From contig JAITYX010000047.1 of NCBI GenBank assembly GCA_021018815.1, positions 1,240,001-1,304,000 on the forward strand: DNA of 64,000 bases, given 5' to 3'. The position numbers and the translations under genes were made by a program. Of the stretch, positions 1-11,510 are shown in pieces; position 1 is the stretch's first letter, and the number at the start of each line of letters is the position of its first letter. Under the pieces are notes generated by a model. The model saw only the letters and a list, made by a program, of their open reading frames with translations, was not told the DNA's origin and searched no databases. Source of the DNA: Talinum fruticosum. Taxonomy: Eukaryota > Streptophyta > Magnoliopsida > Caryophyllales > Talinaceae.

Positions 1-2620
1 GGTCTTGTTGCAAGCAATGAAGTGAGCCATCTTTGATAATCGATCAACAACCATTAGAATAAAATCTTTTCCCGTCCGAGTTCGAGGCGGACCCATATTA
101 AAATCAAGAATTACATCCACTCATGGCTGAGTTGGGATGGGTAGTGGAGTGTAAAGTCCTTGGGGTAGAGAATGACTCTTAGCATATTGACATACTACAC
201 ATCGCTTGATGATGTCTTGAACATCCTTATCCATACTTGACCACAAATAATGCTCCTTGATTCTCCTTGAGCATTTGAGCTGTCTTCTTTTCTCCGAAAT
301 GGGCAGCTAGACCTCCAAAATGGACCTCCCGATGATCAATTCTCTTGTACCGAGTTAGGTACATACCCTTGAATAAGTTTCCTCCTTGAATTTGGATTTC
401 ACCCTTAGGTTGTGCCCGACATTCTTGGTATAAAGTTCCAAAATCCTTATCATCTCATACAAACTTTTCTAGTTGAAACAAGAGTAAGTACCTCTTTGAT
501 AGTGCATCGGCGCCCTCGTTGAGTTTTCCGGATTTATGCTTGATTGTGAAATGAAAAGTCGGAAAGTACTCAACCCACTTGGCATGACGAGAATTCAACT
601 TGTGTTGACCCCGAATATACTTGAGGGCTTCGCTGAGTGTAATGGCTCAAATACTCTAATGATTGAATGATAGCATAGAATTCCTTGTTATAAATAGAGT
701 ATCTTCTTTTTATATCACATAACTTGTCATCGAAATAGGCTATAAGACGACCTTCTTGAGTAAGGACTCCACCAATGCCTACAGTTGAGGCATCGCACTC
801 GACTTCAAATATTTTATCACTTCAAATATTTTATCAAAGCTGGGTAAAGCTAATACATGAGCCGAGTCGGTTTTGCCTTAATAGCTTCAAAAGACTTATG
901 AGCCTCGATGTGTCCAAACAAAAGAACCGAGCACTTGAGCAATGATGGTGCTAAAGTCTTTGATGAATCTCCTGGAAAAAGATGTAAGCCCATGAAAGCT
1001 TCGCACATCATGTATGCTTGTTGGAGTAGGCCATGACAGAATAGCCTCTATTTTGCTCTCGTCCACCTTTACACTCGTGGCTGACATAACATAACCCGGA
1101 GAGCTGATTTCTAAGTCGAAGAATGAACACTTCTTCAAATTACCATACGGCTTCGTTTTCCAAAAATTGAACAACTTGTCCGAGATGGTCGGAATGTTCT
1201 TCCTCATTTTCACTTGTTCATCGGAATATCATCAAAGTAGACCACTACAAACTTCCCAATGAATGGACTAAAAACATCATTCATTAGACGCATGAAAGTA
1301 CTTGGAGCATTTGTCAAACCAAAAGGCATAACAAGCCACTCATATAAACCTCCTTCGATTTTGAAGGTAGTTTTCCATTCATCTCCTTCTCTAATTCGAA
1401 TATGATAATATCCACTTCTAAGGTCAATCTTAGAGAAGACCTTAGAACCATGAAGCTCATCCAACATGTCTTCAAGTTGTGGTATAAGATGCCGGTATTT
1501 AAAGGTGATTTTGTTAATAGTACGGCTATCTATACACATTTTCATAGAATCATCTTTCTTTGGTACTAGCAATGCACAACAAGGGGCTCGGACTTTCTCT
1601 CACAAGACCTTTGGACACCAACTCCTCAACTTGTCTTTGCACTTCGAGGTGTCTTTAGGGTTCATTCCGTAGGCATGTTTGTTTGGAGGAATAGAACTTG
1701 GGATAATATCTATGTGGTGCTCAATGTTTCATTTGGCGGACAAGCCAAGGGGTATCTTCTCGGGAATACATGAGCATAACGAGCGATAAGTGCTCCGGCT
1801 AAGGGGTGTTTGAGTTCGAGGACTTTGTCTCATTTTGATCCGGAAGAATCAACTCTTTCAGGAGTCCGAGTTCATGATGCATAGATTGTAGGTCAAAGGA
1901 GCTCGGATTGACCGGGTGTCTAAGTTAGTTAGGGTTTTGACAGGTTGTGAGGGATCAAGTGGCTCTAGGGTTATCTTTTTGCCATCCTTAGTAAAGGTAT
2001 ATGTATTTTTGAACCGATCATAAATAACTCTTCGATCAAACAACTAAGGTCTACCCAATAGTATATGACATGCCCATCCATACGTATAACATTACACTAT
2101 ATCTCATCAACATATGATTTCCCAATACTAAAGGATATCAAACAGCGAGGATTAACTCCGAGGCCCTTACCTTGACTTAGCTTCTCTACCGTGTTCAATG
2201 AGGCAACATTGGTGCAACTCCCTCCATAAATAATGATCGAGTACACCTTTCCATGTATTGTTCCTTTTGTGTGAAATATATTCTCTCTCCGAGCCTCTCT
2301 TGGATGATTAGATCCTTGTATCCGCTCAAGGCCCGCAATATCACATCTCCCATGTTTTGATTTTGACTTTGCCTCTTTCTTCCTCTTACACTTGTACTTT
2401 TCCCACCATTAGAGTGCATGGCCTCGAAGCTTCTTGACAACAACCTTATACTTCACTTGTTCTTCACGGTTATAGAGAGAGAAGACGTTCCACCATGAAA
2501 AACCATAACTCCTCTTGTTGGTCATAGAACTTTGGCAATTCAAGGTTGGCCAACTCCTTCTCAAGGAAAGTATTCTATTTCCTTAATCTTTCAAAAGAGG
2601 GCATGGTGGTAGAAGATCAA
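1..2620 (-). pseudogene. Ty3/gypsy gag-pol remnant, 5' part
   Basis: Decayed gag-pol of a Ty3/gypsy retrotransposon, read right to left. A gag N-terminus with in-frame stops lies near 2400-2610. A retroviral-type protease with an active-site region reading YGGSCTN (usual D replaced by Y) and TVEKL lies near 2050-2270. A linker containing TFTKDGKKITLEPL is at 1860-2043. Reverse transcriptase fills about 900-1572, with [30 protein letters not shown] and the catalytic YFDDI all visible. RNase H is near 480-900. The first integrase segment ([17 protein letters not shown]) is at the window edge, so the element continues to the left. The frame changes several times and stops interrupt it, so no polyprotein can be made. 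The PBS at 2683 and the LTR right of it fix the orientation. Seen directly: motif order and breaks. Family known: order PR-RT-RH-INT marks gypsy rather than copia. Confidence 0.9.
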
Positions 2621-2682
2621 GGCTCTTTGTGGAATAGGTTTGTGTTTGGGTGAGGGATCTCGGCCTAAGAGGGTAGCCAAGA

Positions 2683-2694
2683 GTTCTGATACCA
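2683..2694 (-). other. Primer-binding site of the gypsy element
   Basis: Read on the minus strand this is TGGTATCAGAAC, one base off the usual initiator-Met tRNA PBS (TGGTATCAGAGC). It sits four bases from the TG...CA end of the LTR at 2699 and just upstream of the gag remnant, as expected for a 5' LTR-PBS-gag order on the minus strand. Confidence 0.8.
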
Positions 2695-2698
2695 AATA

Positions 2699-4495
2699 TG
2701 ATGTACCTAGGAGCCTCAAGGGATGATGGGCAGAAACTTGGCTCCAAAGAACCAAAACTGAGGAGCAAGGGTTGCCCCGGAAGAGTGATTTTAAATTTGT
2801 TGGAGGGGAAAGAGGGGATAAGTGGGGAGCGGAAATTTGGAGGGGGAGTAGTTAGGTGGCTGAGGTTTATGAAGGAAAAGAAGGGAAGCCCCAAAGTAGC
2901 TCTAACCAAAGTGAGACCTCGGTTGAGCGATCTTGGGACTTTTGAGGAGGGGAAGTAAGGGGGTTGGGAAATGGGCTGGAAATTGCGTGACGGGACACTA
3001 GGTAGGCTGTATTTTGAGAGGGGAAAAGTGAGGATAATAATGGTGAAGGGATAAAAAGAGGGGGTCAAGGGGATAGGCTAAACCAAACCAAGGTAAGAAT
3101 CTCTCACTTTGAAAAGGTTTAGGGCTCCTCAAATACTCCTCAAGGCATAATGATCCGTGGGGCTAGGCGAAACACCACGCAAGGGGCTGGGCAATGAGCA
3201 ATGGCATGTGGGCAGCAAAGACAGACAGCAACTCAAATACTTATTGGTGACTTGCGGACAGAAGCATTGAGCTTACGATGAGTTGCTATGGACTGAAAAT
3301 GGAAGGGCTAGTGAGTGAAAGACTCTAGCTTCAAACTAGCAAGGAAGAACTGAATGGATATGATTGAGATAAGGCTCACCGCTACTCAATCTAAGTTAGG
3401 ATAAAGGAATCCACCACCTAACCAAAGAAACACAATCAATTTGCATAAAGAAACACCAACAAATTGAAGATAGTTCCTACTCCTAAAATGCTTGCAAACA
3501 CTTAGAAGATTTGGGGGTTGGAGAAAGCTTTGAGCTTTCTGATTACAAAATGAGGGAGGAGTGGCTTTTATATGCCAGCCCAAACTGTACTTAGCAACAA
3601 GAATTACAGCATGCTTTGATTAAATTAAAGCCAACCAAATACAATAAACAAAAAAATAGGCAAGCTAGCAAGTAGGTAGCTCGCCCAGGGGTCCAATCAG
3701 AATGCAAGTGGGTGAAAACAGCAACTTTCGGCAGAAACTGTAGATGGAAAAAGGTGCTTGAATTTGACTTGAAGAATCTTTCCTTATTTGAAAGGAAACC
3801 TCCAATAATAATAATACACCCTTCCAAGAAGCTTAACAGGTCAATCTTGACTCCAAAGCTGGGACAGAACACTTGGACAGCAAAGTTAGTTTCAGCACAT
3901 ACTAAAAATTGCCGGTTTTGCAAAGGTTGAAACTTCAAGTGTAAAGCCCTATTCTGGACGTGCAGGATCATAAGAACCTTATCCAAGGATTCAACTTAAA
4001 GGCCCAATTGAAATGAACCCCAAAAGAAGAGTAACTGTAGCTGAATTGCTCAACCAAAGAAAACAGTGCAGATTGGGACTGAATCTGCGCTAGGCTTGAA
4101 AGATTAGGCAATCTGTCAAAATGCAAAAGGAAACTGACAAAACTAACTTCCAGGCTTCGAAATAGACTCATCAGGGAGTCTTCCCATATATTCCACGCCC
4201 TAAAACTCATCCAGAAAATAACTCAAACAGTCTCTCCAAATCAGCTTAATTTCAGCTCAAAAACGTAACTATGCTGGAAAATCTGAGTTGTTCCTTTCCT
4301 ACCAATTAGACATGGATCAAATTAGGAGTTGAAGTACTTTGCCACGCATCACATAAGACAACACCAACCAAAAGAAGGAACTTGAGCTATCCTTGAACAC
4401 CGCTCCATATGAGCCAAGACCAGAGATAAGCAAGTATGACTAAGGTTATCAAAGATAAGTAACACCACCTTGGGAATCTTAGGTCTCTTAGTATT
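2699..4495 (-). repeat. Long 5' LTR of the minus-strand gypsy (LTR A)
   Basis: About 1.8 kb between the PBS and a start near 4495. On the minus strand it ends GGTACATCA next to the PBS and carries a TATA-like stretch (GGCATATAAAAGCC, about 3569-3582). Its two ends are also present, inverted, in LTR B (4519-5102), and this comparison sets the outer boundary near 4495. ORFs across it, such as the proline/serine-rich minus frame at 2583-3068, are chance openings in a purine-rich LTR. The right boundary is approximate because no clean TSD was found. Confidence 0.65.
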
Positions 4496-4518
4496 ATTTA
4501 GGGTGGTGTGCCTTATCT

Positions 4519-5102
4519 TGTACTACATTAAGAGCCCTAAGATTCCCAAGGCGGTGGTAATCTCGAGTCATCCTTGCTTATCTTCAGTCTTAGTTCAGAT
4601 GGAGTGGTGTTCGAGGATAGCTCAAGTACGTTCTTTGGGTGGTGTTGTCTTATCCCTTGAGGAGTCTAAACCTTTTCAAAGTGAGATATTCTTACCTTGG
4701 TTTGGTTTAGCTTATCCCCTTTTACTTTCCTTGTTGTTTAGCTTAAACCGAAACCTATGGTTCTTTGTTTGATCCCCCTCTTTTTATCCCTTCACCATTA
4801 TTATCCCCACTTTTCCTCTCACAAAATGCAGCCTACCTACTGTCCCCTCCCGCCATTTCCCTAACCCCCTTGCTTCCCCTCCTCAAAAGTCCCAAGATCA
4901 CTCAACCGAGGTCTCTCACGGGCTACTTTGGGGCTTCCTTCTCTTCTACTCCTCTTTTCCCCTCATAAATCTCAGCCACCTAACTATTCCCCCTCCACAA
5001 ATCTCTCAAAACCACTCTTCCGGTGTCAACCTTAGCTTCTTGGTTTTGTTTCTTTTGAGCCAAGTTTTTGCCGATCTTCCTTTGAGGCTTAGAGGTACAT
5101 CA
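4519..5102 (+). repeat. Inverted partner LTR (LTR B), internally shortened
   Basis: Plus-strand copy of the same LTR family as LTR A. The start (AAGATTCCCAAGG, TGGTGTTG) matches the reverse complement of LTR A at about 4345-4487. From 4650 to the end (GGTACATCA) it matches the reverse complement of 2699-3145. About 1.2 kb present in the middle of LTR A is absent here. A and B face each other head to head with only about 20 bp between them, which creates a palindrome centred near 4508. Confidence 0.7.
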
Positions 5103-6190
5103 CATTTATCCAGATATTTGCTCCTATATTTGTGAGAGGGATGCATGTAATGTAACTGCAACATCAGCTCCTGGAGAAGATTGATTGGAGATTCAGGAGT
5201 TAGTTTCAAAACTCTTTGTCCAAGAATCTTCTTGATTGGGAATCCAAAGTAGCTCCAGTGGTTCTTTGCCTCGATTTAATTTGGCTTCACAATATGCATT
5301 GTCGAAGTTCCCTGCTTCACAATCTATGCCGTTATGCTTATGTGGCCTCTTGAAATATAATATCACGAGCAGAAGCTTCAGTGACAAAACACCCGCACTT
5401 CCTTCATCAAAGAAGTGCTATCTTTTCTGCAAATGTATGGTTGTGGTGACACTTAAGATAGAATTCATCCTGCTATATGCTAATATTTTGGGGGAAAAAA
5501 GGAACTTTAGCAGCTTATTAAGAGTCGGCCAACCTATGTGATCCTTTCATAGCTTATTCTAGAAAAGGCCAATGCATTTAATGACTCTGCTTGTATTTAT
5601 TAAATATATGTTAATAATAAACCTATGGAACAAAATATATGAAAGAGGTGTTAAACTTGTTACAATAAATAAAATAAAAGTTATGTGTTAATTTCCCAGC
5701 TTTTTGTAAAAAAAAGAACAGAAATAAAGGAAAGAAACAAAGTGCGATGAATGTGCATTTTCCTTGAATGAGACCTCGAATTATGTGATTCTTTATAGAG
5801 GTAACAGATTTGAGCAAACCCCTGAACGTTACTGGTTCTGTCTTTCTTTCTTTTTGGTTTTTGTGTGTTTAAGAATTAAACACATGTTATGAATTCCCTA
5901 TCTCTCTTCTTGGCTGGATGTGGAATGTGTTCTTCCAAATGGATCATTATATCAATGGGAAGATTTGCATGCATTACTATCGTTGTATGATAAGTATTGC
6001 CTAGTAGTTGTTTGTACAAGAGTTGCCCTAGCAATTGTTAACTTGACATTAATATGCATCGGCCATCCTGAAGAAAATTGAAACCTGAGAACTTAGAGGC
6101 TTCATTTGTGATGCTGGATTAGAGTAGTCTAGAGATAATTACAATGATGACTCAAACCTGCCCATTTTTACTCATGAAAATTTTCAATAA
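5103..6190. other. Unassigned AT-rich stretch upstream of the cyclin
   Basis: No gene recognised. The open frames at 5193-5541 on both strands match nothing I know. About 43 bases at 5595-5637 (TTAATAATAAACCTATGGAA, then AAAATATATGA) resemble the end of the small LTR element at 15427-16698 and may be a fragment of it. The stretch next to 6190 probably holds the cyclin promoter and 5' UTR exon, because an ATTGCAG acceptor lies at 6191-6197. Confidence 0.4.
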
Positions 6191-6209
6191 ATTGCAGCTG
6201 TGCCTGAAA

Positions 6210-9200
6210 ATGGGAGTATTGGCTCTTGATACAGATGATGCAGGCGCTGAGATTTACCGTAAATTGGGTCTGAAAGAACTACGAAAAGGAGTATTGGGAA
6301 CGCCAAGGTTCTTATCACTTCTTTCTACTCTTCTAGAGTCTTCTGTGCAGAAGAATGAAATGTTACTGGAGACAGCACAGATTAAAGACGTCCTTTCTGT
6401 GTTTCATGGTTCAAGAGCACCACCTGTCAGCATTCAACAATATATTGACCGAATTTTCAAGTATGCAGGATGCAGCCCATCATGCTTCATTGTGGCCTAC
6501 ATCTATGTTGTTAGATATATTCGCCGAACAGACTCTTATTTGACATCCCTCAATGTCCACCGGCTTCTGGTCACTAGTGTGATGGTGGCAACAAAATTTT
6601 TGATGATGCGTAAGTGCTGTTTTTCAACTCCGTCTTTGAGGATTCATATGTTCTCGGTGTTGAATAATTTGGCTAATGCTTGCACTTACATGTGATAACC
6701 CAGATATTTGAAAAAAAAAAGGAGAGGGGATGAAGGCAGAGACTATTTTGGCTTTTGGCACTATAAAAAATGGATGTGCGGAGCATGAGATATCATCCCT
6801 ATACATCTTAAAAAATTGTAAAATAATGGAAATCTGGGCTTGGTGTAGAGAATGCATCTAAATTGAGGATCTAAGTTAAAATCATAACTCAATTTGAGAA
6901 AGTTAGAACTTGTTGATAAAATGCTAGGGAGTTAAAACCAGTAACACAGATAGCAATAACCAATCCTAATTAGATAGCAGCAAACACACTCCATAACTAA
7001 TATATCCCAAATGTAAGCCTAATATATACTGATAAAGAAAACAACTAATAATAACAGAATACATTCTAGAATAACCGACACCTTTCTTTTTGGAGTCCAT
7101 GACAACCTACTGACAATGCTTCAACTACAACACAGGATCAAAATGCATTTACAAAGCACAAGATGTTCGAAAGCTTTTGTTTTAGAAATATGCCTTAAGA
7201 AGTGAGCATTTGCTATGCAACACATCCATTTTTTGTTATGCCAAAATCCAAAATAGTCTCTGCCTTAATACCCTATTTGTTCGAAAGCTTTTGTTTTAGA
7301 ACTATGCCTTAAGAAGTGAGCATTTGCTATGAAACAAAGTGAAAATTTTCTAGATTTATTCGAAGTCTCTTCATATGAACTATGACCTTAAGATAATACT
7401 GGAAACATGCAAGTGATGAAACACAAATTTAATAGAGAGCCCCCTTTTCTGTCTTCACATTGCAAATCTCTGGACACATTGTCTGCTTGTTGCATTGTAG
7501 TCCAATTATATACTGGCACTTGGATGCTGATTTGGTATCATTGGGCTGTTCCTTTATAACTGGTTAATAAGACCTTTAGCTCTTGCATCACAATTTATTG
7601 ATGCACTTGCAGAATTTGCGTGTTTTGAGGACTTCAGGCTTTCTTATTTGTGGTGTTTTTCCCCTCTTTTGATGTTTTGGAGGGGGCAGAGAGAAGGGGC
7701 CACTAGGGGGCGTAGGTTCTATTCTCATACCGAGTTGTGAGGGATGGAATTCAATTTGACAGGTTCACCTGTGAATTCAAAGTTCTGAATTATCTGGAAG
7801 TTTACGCATTGTTCTACCAGGACCTGGCAATGATATGAAACAAACCTAGTATTCTATGCTGTTCTACAATTTATCAATTATGTTGTCAAAGTAAAACTGT
7901 CAAGCTTCTGCCAGTAGAAGAAAGCCGAGAAGCTCATATAAAGTAGTATGCAAGGCCTGAAGATGCTTGTCACAACAGCCTGTTATAATTTTAGCTGCAA
8001 AAATGCTTACATAGGAATGCAGCAACTGTTGAAATGGCTGGTTCTAAGCTCAATGTGTGTTGCATCCCATATCATGATAGATCAGAATAAAAAATGTTAC
8101 TCAGTTGCAGCATCAGCTCATATCTTCTCATAAATTGATCTATTACAGTGGATTTTTGTCATTTGTGGTTCTCTTTCCAGCTCATTATTTCACATCCTTA
8201 ACCTAGATATTACTGGCACATATAGTTGGTGTGGTGGCTAGGCTTCTGCCAAATTGTCTTGCCACTCCAGATGCAGTGGAGCTGCAAGATAATTTGGCAG
8301 AAGCCTAGCCACCATACCACCTCCTAGGACTTCCGGAAATTGCTGTCTGGGATTGTGATTGCCATGCTGGAAAGAGAACCCTAACGGCAAAAGCGATTGT
8401 AATTTCAACTTTATGAGGAGATGGGCTGTGATGCTGCATCTGGATAAATGCTTATATGTTGTACTGGAGCTAATCTGTATGGGCATGGGACGCGAACCAC
8501 ATTAAGCAATGAGCATAGAACCAGCCATTTCGATAATGCTAATCCCTGTTTAAGTATGTTTGACAGAACAACCACTCCAGTCTGAATCTCGTTGAAATAG
8601 AGTATGGGGAAAATGTAGGCAACATTAACCTTGATAAGCAGAGAGGCTAGTTTCAGGAGATCTAGGAATACTTTTTTCTTTTAAAGACAATGTAAAACTT
8701 GAAAAATAAGTGAAAATAGTGAATGGCCAACCATTTAAGAGAACAAAAGTACCCAGCATCTGCAATAAGATAAAGTGCAAAAGGGGAGGTGGGCAATAGC
8801 ATCAAGCTAAAAGAACCATTAATGTTAAAAATAAAATTAAATAAATGAAAGGATCAAATTGATCATGTTTTTAGTGACTAATTATATTTGGGTGCTGGAG
8901 CTTTTGTTGTTTTAATCGGCTATTTCACAGAAACTGTCTTATTACCTATTACAACACTGTTTACTGAAAATGTGATCACATCAACTAGGCCACAATTACA
9001 TTGGAAACGATCCAATTGTTTGAACACTCATTGAGTTGCCATTGTAACTCATATAACTCCCCTTTTTGCAGATTTTTTAATAATGCATACTACGCCAAAG
9101 TTGCTGGAGTAAGCACTTCAGAAATGAACAGGTTAGAGATGGCGCTACTGTTAAGCCTAGATTTTAGACTTCAAGTAAATTTAGAGACGTTTGGGAGATA

Positions 9201-9327
9201 TTGTTTGCTATTGGAAAAAGAAGGTGAAGGATCTCAAATAGGTCATATCAAATTCAATGCCTCTTGGATTGAGGAGTCTTGGTCTAGAAACGACGAGTCT
9301 CCATGCAAAACCCCTGTGGCGAGATGA
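6210..9327 (+). CDS. CYCU1-1: U/P-type cyclin, CYCU1-1 (CYCP2-1)-like, with one frameshift
   Basis: Predicted regulatory subunit of a cyclin-dependent kinase. Plant U/P-type cyclins are PHO80-like proteins that bind CDKA (family knowledge). Two coding exons are seen: 6210-6609 (donor GCGTAAGT) and 9072-9327 (acceptor TTTTTGCAG). Exon 1 holds the start of the cyclin box (VSIQQYIDRIFKYAGCSPSC, SLNVHRLLVTSVM). Exon 2 completes it (FFNNAYYAKVAGVSTSEMNR, LDFRLQVN). The ATG at 6210 follows an ATTGCAG acceptor, suggesting a 5' UTR intron. The spliced length is 656 nt, one short of a 219-codon frame (218 residues, family-typical). The missing base is in the T run before GATGATGC (6597-6601), which should encode KFLDDA. 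As written, translation ends soon after the splice. The usual aspartate of the (V/I)DRF motif is valine here (VVRY). It may be an error-bearing but live gene or a young pseudogene. Tail-to-tail with the GTPase. Confidence 0.85.
6725..7274. mobile_element. MITE with about 55-bp inverted ends in the cyclin intron
   Basis: The left end 6725-6779 (AAGGCAGAGACTATTTTGG, then TTTTGGCA and AAAAAATGGATGTG) recurs inverted at 7220-7274. The interior (about 440 bp) has no coding capacity. No convincing target duplication was seen, so the superfamily is open. It starts about 115 bp past the exon-1 donor. Confidence 0.65.
7165..7331 (+). repeat. Pair of 53-bp direct repeats
   Basis: GTTCGAAAGCTTTTGTTTTA and the following 33 bases at 7165-7217 recur at 7279-7331 with one or two differences. 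The spacer is about 61 bp. The first copy lies inside the right end of the MITE and the second just outside it, so part of the element end was probably copied after insertion. Confidence 0.75.
8228..8318. ncRNA. Long near-perfect hairpin, candidate small-RNA precursor
   Basis: Arms 8228-8269 and 8277-8318 are 42 nt each with a 7-nt loop (GATGCAG). Only two adjacent positions near the loop fail to pair. Two others are G:U when read on the plus strand, which is the sense strand of the cyclin transcript. The arms contain GGTGGCTAGGCTTCTGCCAA and its complement. I do not recognise a conserved plant miRNA in it. It could be a young MIRNA-like locus, an siRNA-producing foldback or a tiny inverted duplication. 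Confidence 0.45.
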
Positions 9328-9380
9328 CCACATTGGGTATTCTCCTATTCTGCTTGTATCAATGGAAGTTGGGGGAACCC

Positions 9381-9414
9381 TTTTCTTTTCTTTTCTTTTC
9401 TTTTCTTTTCTTTT
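9381..9414 (+). repeat. (TTTTC)n microsatellite
   Basis: Six perfect TTTTC units plus a partial one, 50 bases past the cyclin stop codon in the likely 3' UTR. A pyrimidine tract follows to about 9452. Confidence 0.95.
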
Positions 9415-11249
9415 GGGTTGTGTGTGTTTTCTTTCTTTTTGTCCTTTTTTTCAGGGGAGGGGAAGGAGGGTGATAGTTGTGAGCTATATTAGTTAAGCAG
9501 AAGTCCTACTCAGAAAACCATGTAAAGAATATGAATATCATAGTATTTTTTGTTGTGAATCCATATTGATCTCAGTCTATGCAATATATGCAATTGTTTG
9601 AGGATTCTCAGCGTGCAACGTATGCAATTATATATCCTCTTTTGTTGTGGTTGAATATGGAGGAACTAATTATGACACATTTATTAGCACTCACGTCTTC
9701 AGTCTGAGTATCTATGGTTGGGTTTTATCTCAATTGTCACGTTGCATTCTTAAGGTTCAATAAGAAGAGCTTCTTGGCAAATCTTTTGGGATGTAACCAA
9801 ATGGATTCATGGATCACTTGTCAGCTTTAAGTTGAGGCAACGAAAAATATTATCATAAGCTTGAAAAAAATTCATCTGACATAAATTTGTCGGTTAAATT
9901 GGTTAAGGAAAAGTTAGCATAAGTTGATATAAAAAATTTTCTTGATTTAATGCAATTCAACAATGTTCAATGTTTTTCATATGAGAGGGTCGAGTGGGTT
10001 TTTAGACAAGTTATGCCGAGGATGGACTTGGCGACAAATTGGGCTAACTTTGTGATTTCTTGGATCGAGTCCGCTTCTATGTCTTTTATCATTAATGGGG
10101 AAAGCACTCTAGAGGGCTCAGACAGGGACACCCAATATCCCCATATCTCTTCCTTTTTGTTGCTGAAGGCCTATCATACTTGTTTTCCGATGCAATTAGT
10201 TCTGGTAGACTAGTAAGACATAGGATTTGTGAAGGAGCCCCAGTGGTGTTGCATCTTCTTTTCGCCGATGATACTATGATCTTCTGTGAAGATAGTGTGG
10301 ACCAAGTAGAGTAGTTATTGATCATATTTATGAGCTAGCTTCTGATCAACAAATTAATCTAGAAAAATCTAGTGTCTCCTTTAGCAAAGGAGTGGTGGAC
10401 GAGCGTAGAGATGTAGTAACGCTTCAAATGGATATTCGGGAGGTCTTATACCATGATAAATACGTCAGTGTACCTATGAGAATTGGAAGATCGAAAAAGA
10501 AAACTTTCTTACCAATCAAAGATCATATTGGGAAGATCGTCACCTGTCATGGGTGGAAAAGGAAGTGTTAGTAAAGGTCGTGACCCAAGTTATCCGAACT
10601 TACACTATGAGTGTTTTTTGTCCCCAAAGGAGCTTTGTGATGAGATTCAAGCGATGGTGAATAGATTTTGCTGTGGTCATTCAGTCAATTTGAGAAAAAT
10701 CCATTAGGTGAGCAGGAAGAAATTATGTGATAATAAGACTCTTGGAGGTTTGGGCTTTAGATATGGAAGATTTCAATTTGGTGTTATTGGCTAGATAAGT
10801 CTGAGAGTTATAAACAATTGCGACAACCTGGTGTACAAGGTGTTGAAAGCACGCTATTTGCTTGGGTCTCCTTGATGCTCTTCTTGGGTCACGTCCTGGC
10901 GTAGCATTTTGAAGGTGGGTTGGGTCGTGACGCGAGGCTTGCGATGGAGAGTTGGAGACGACTTCTCGCTTAGGGTTCAAGACTCTAAATGGCTACCCAG
11001 GCCTCACTCTTCTAGAGTGATTACCAGGTCAGACTCTTAAGTATGCCCTCCTACAGGTCAGAGTTTATTGATAGAGATGAAGTGCAATGGAGGGAGGACA
11101 TGCTAGAGCTTATTTTTCTGCCCATTGATGTAGATTGTCTTAAATCCACAACTCTTAGTTCTTTTTTCCCTTCTGACAGTATTTTGTGGCACTATCCGAC
11201 CTTGGGCGAGTTCCCTGTAAAATCGGCGTATCATTGTATCCGTAGCTGG

Positions 11250-11325
11250 CATGGTGAGGATGAGTCAGGTCCTAGTGGTGGAGATGGTTCAGGACCGAGT
11301 GGTGGAGAGGGTTCAAGCCCTTTGG
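11250..11325 (+). repeat. About 27-bp tandem repeats in LINE 1
   Basis: The unit GGTCCTAGTGGTGGAGATGG is repeated with small changes (GGACCGAGTGGTGGAGAGGG and a partial third). It encodes Gly/Ser-rich residues between the RT tail and the zf-RVT-like part, a position where the family normally has no such repeat. Confidence 0.75.
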
Positions 11326-11403
11326 AAGGCGTTGTGGAGAACATGGCCGAATCAAAATCTTCGCACGGTGTCTGCGTTCACGATCGTTTCCTTCTAGTGT
11401 AGG

Positions 11404-11510
11404 GTTGGCCAGGCGCATACTAGCTTTCTTAAGGGGGTGTGGGGTGTGCAACTGCATTAGCTTTCTCAAGGGGGTGTGCGGTGGCCAGGCGCACACTAGC
11501 TTCCTTCGCA
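11404..11510 (+). repeat. Degenerate tandem repeats in LINE 1
   Basis: GGCCAGGCGCATACTAGCTT (11407-11426) recurs as GGCCAGGCGCACACTAGCTT (11483-11502). Between and around them, TAGCTTTCTyAAGGGGGTGT occurs twice (11421 and 11457). This is local duplication inside the decayed LINE. Confidence 0.75.

Noticed and set aside
2583..3068. 161-codon minus frame as a proline/serine-rich protein
   Set aside because: It lies in the LTR of the gypsy element; its inverted counterpart in LTR B also opens a frame (4765-4968), as expected for low-stop pyrimidine-rich DNA.
5006..5541. Possible exon fragments of an unknown gene
   Set aside because: Frames on both strands are short and mutually inconsistent; part is LTR B; no homology recognised.
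8228..8318. Assignment of the hairpin to a named miRNA family (for example miR169-like)
   Set aside because: Resemblance to GCCAA/TTGCC words only; no 20-21 nt match that I can defend.
6210..9327. Calling the cyclin a definite pseudogene
   Set aside because: The only frame break is one base in a T run, and two other genes show the same type of break, so sequence error is at least as likely.
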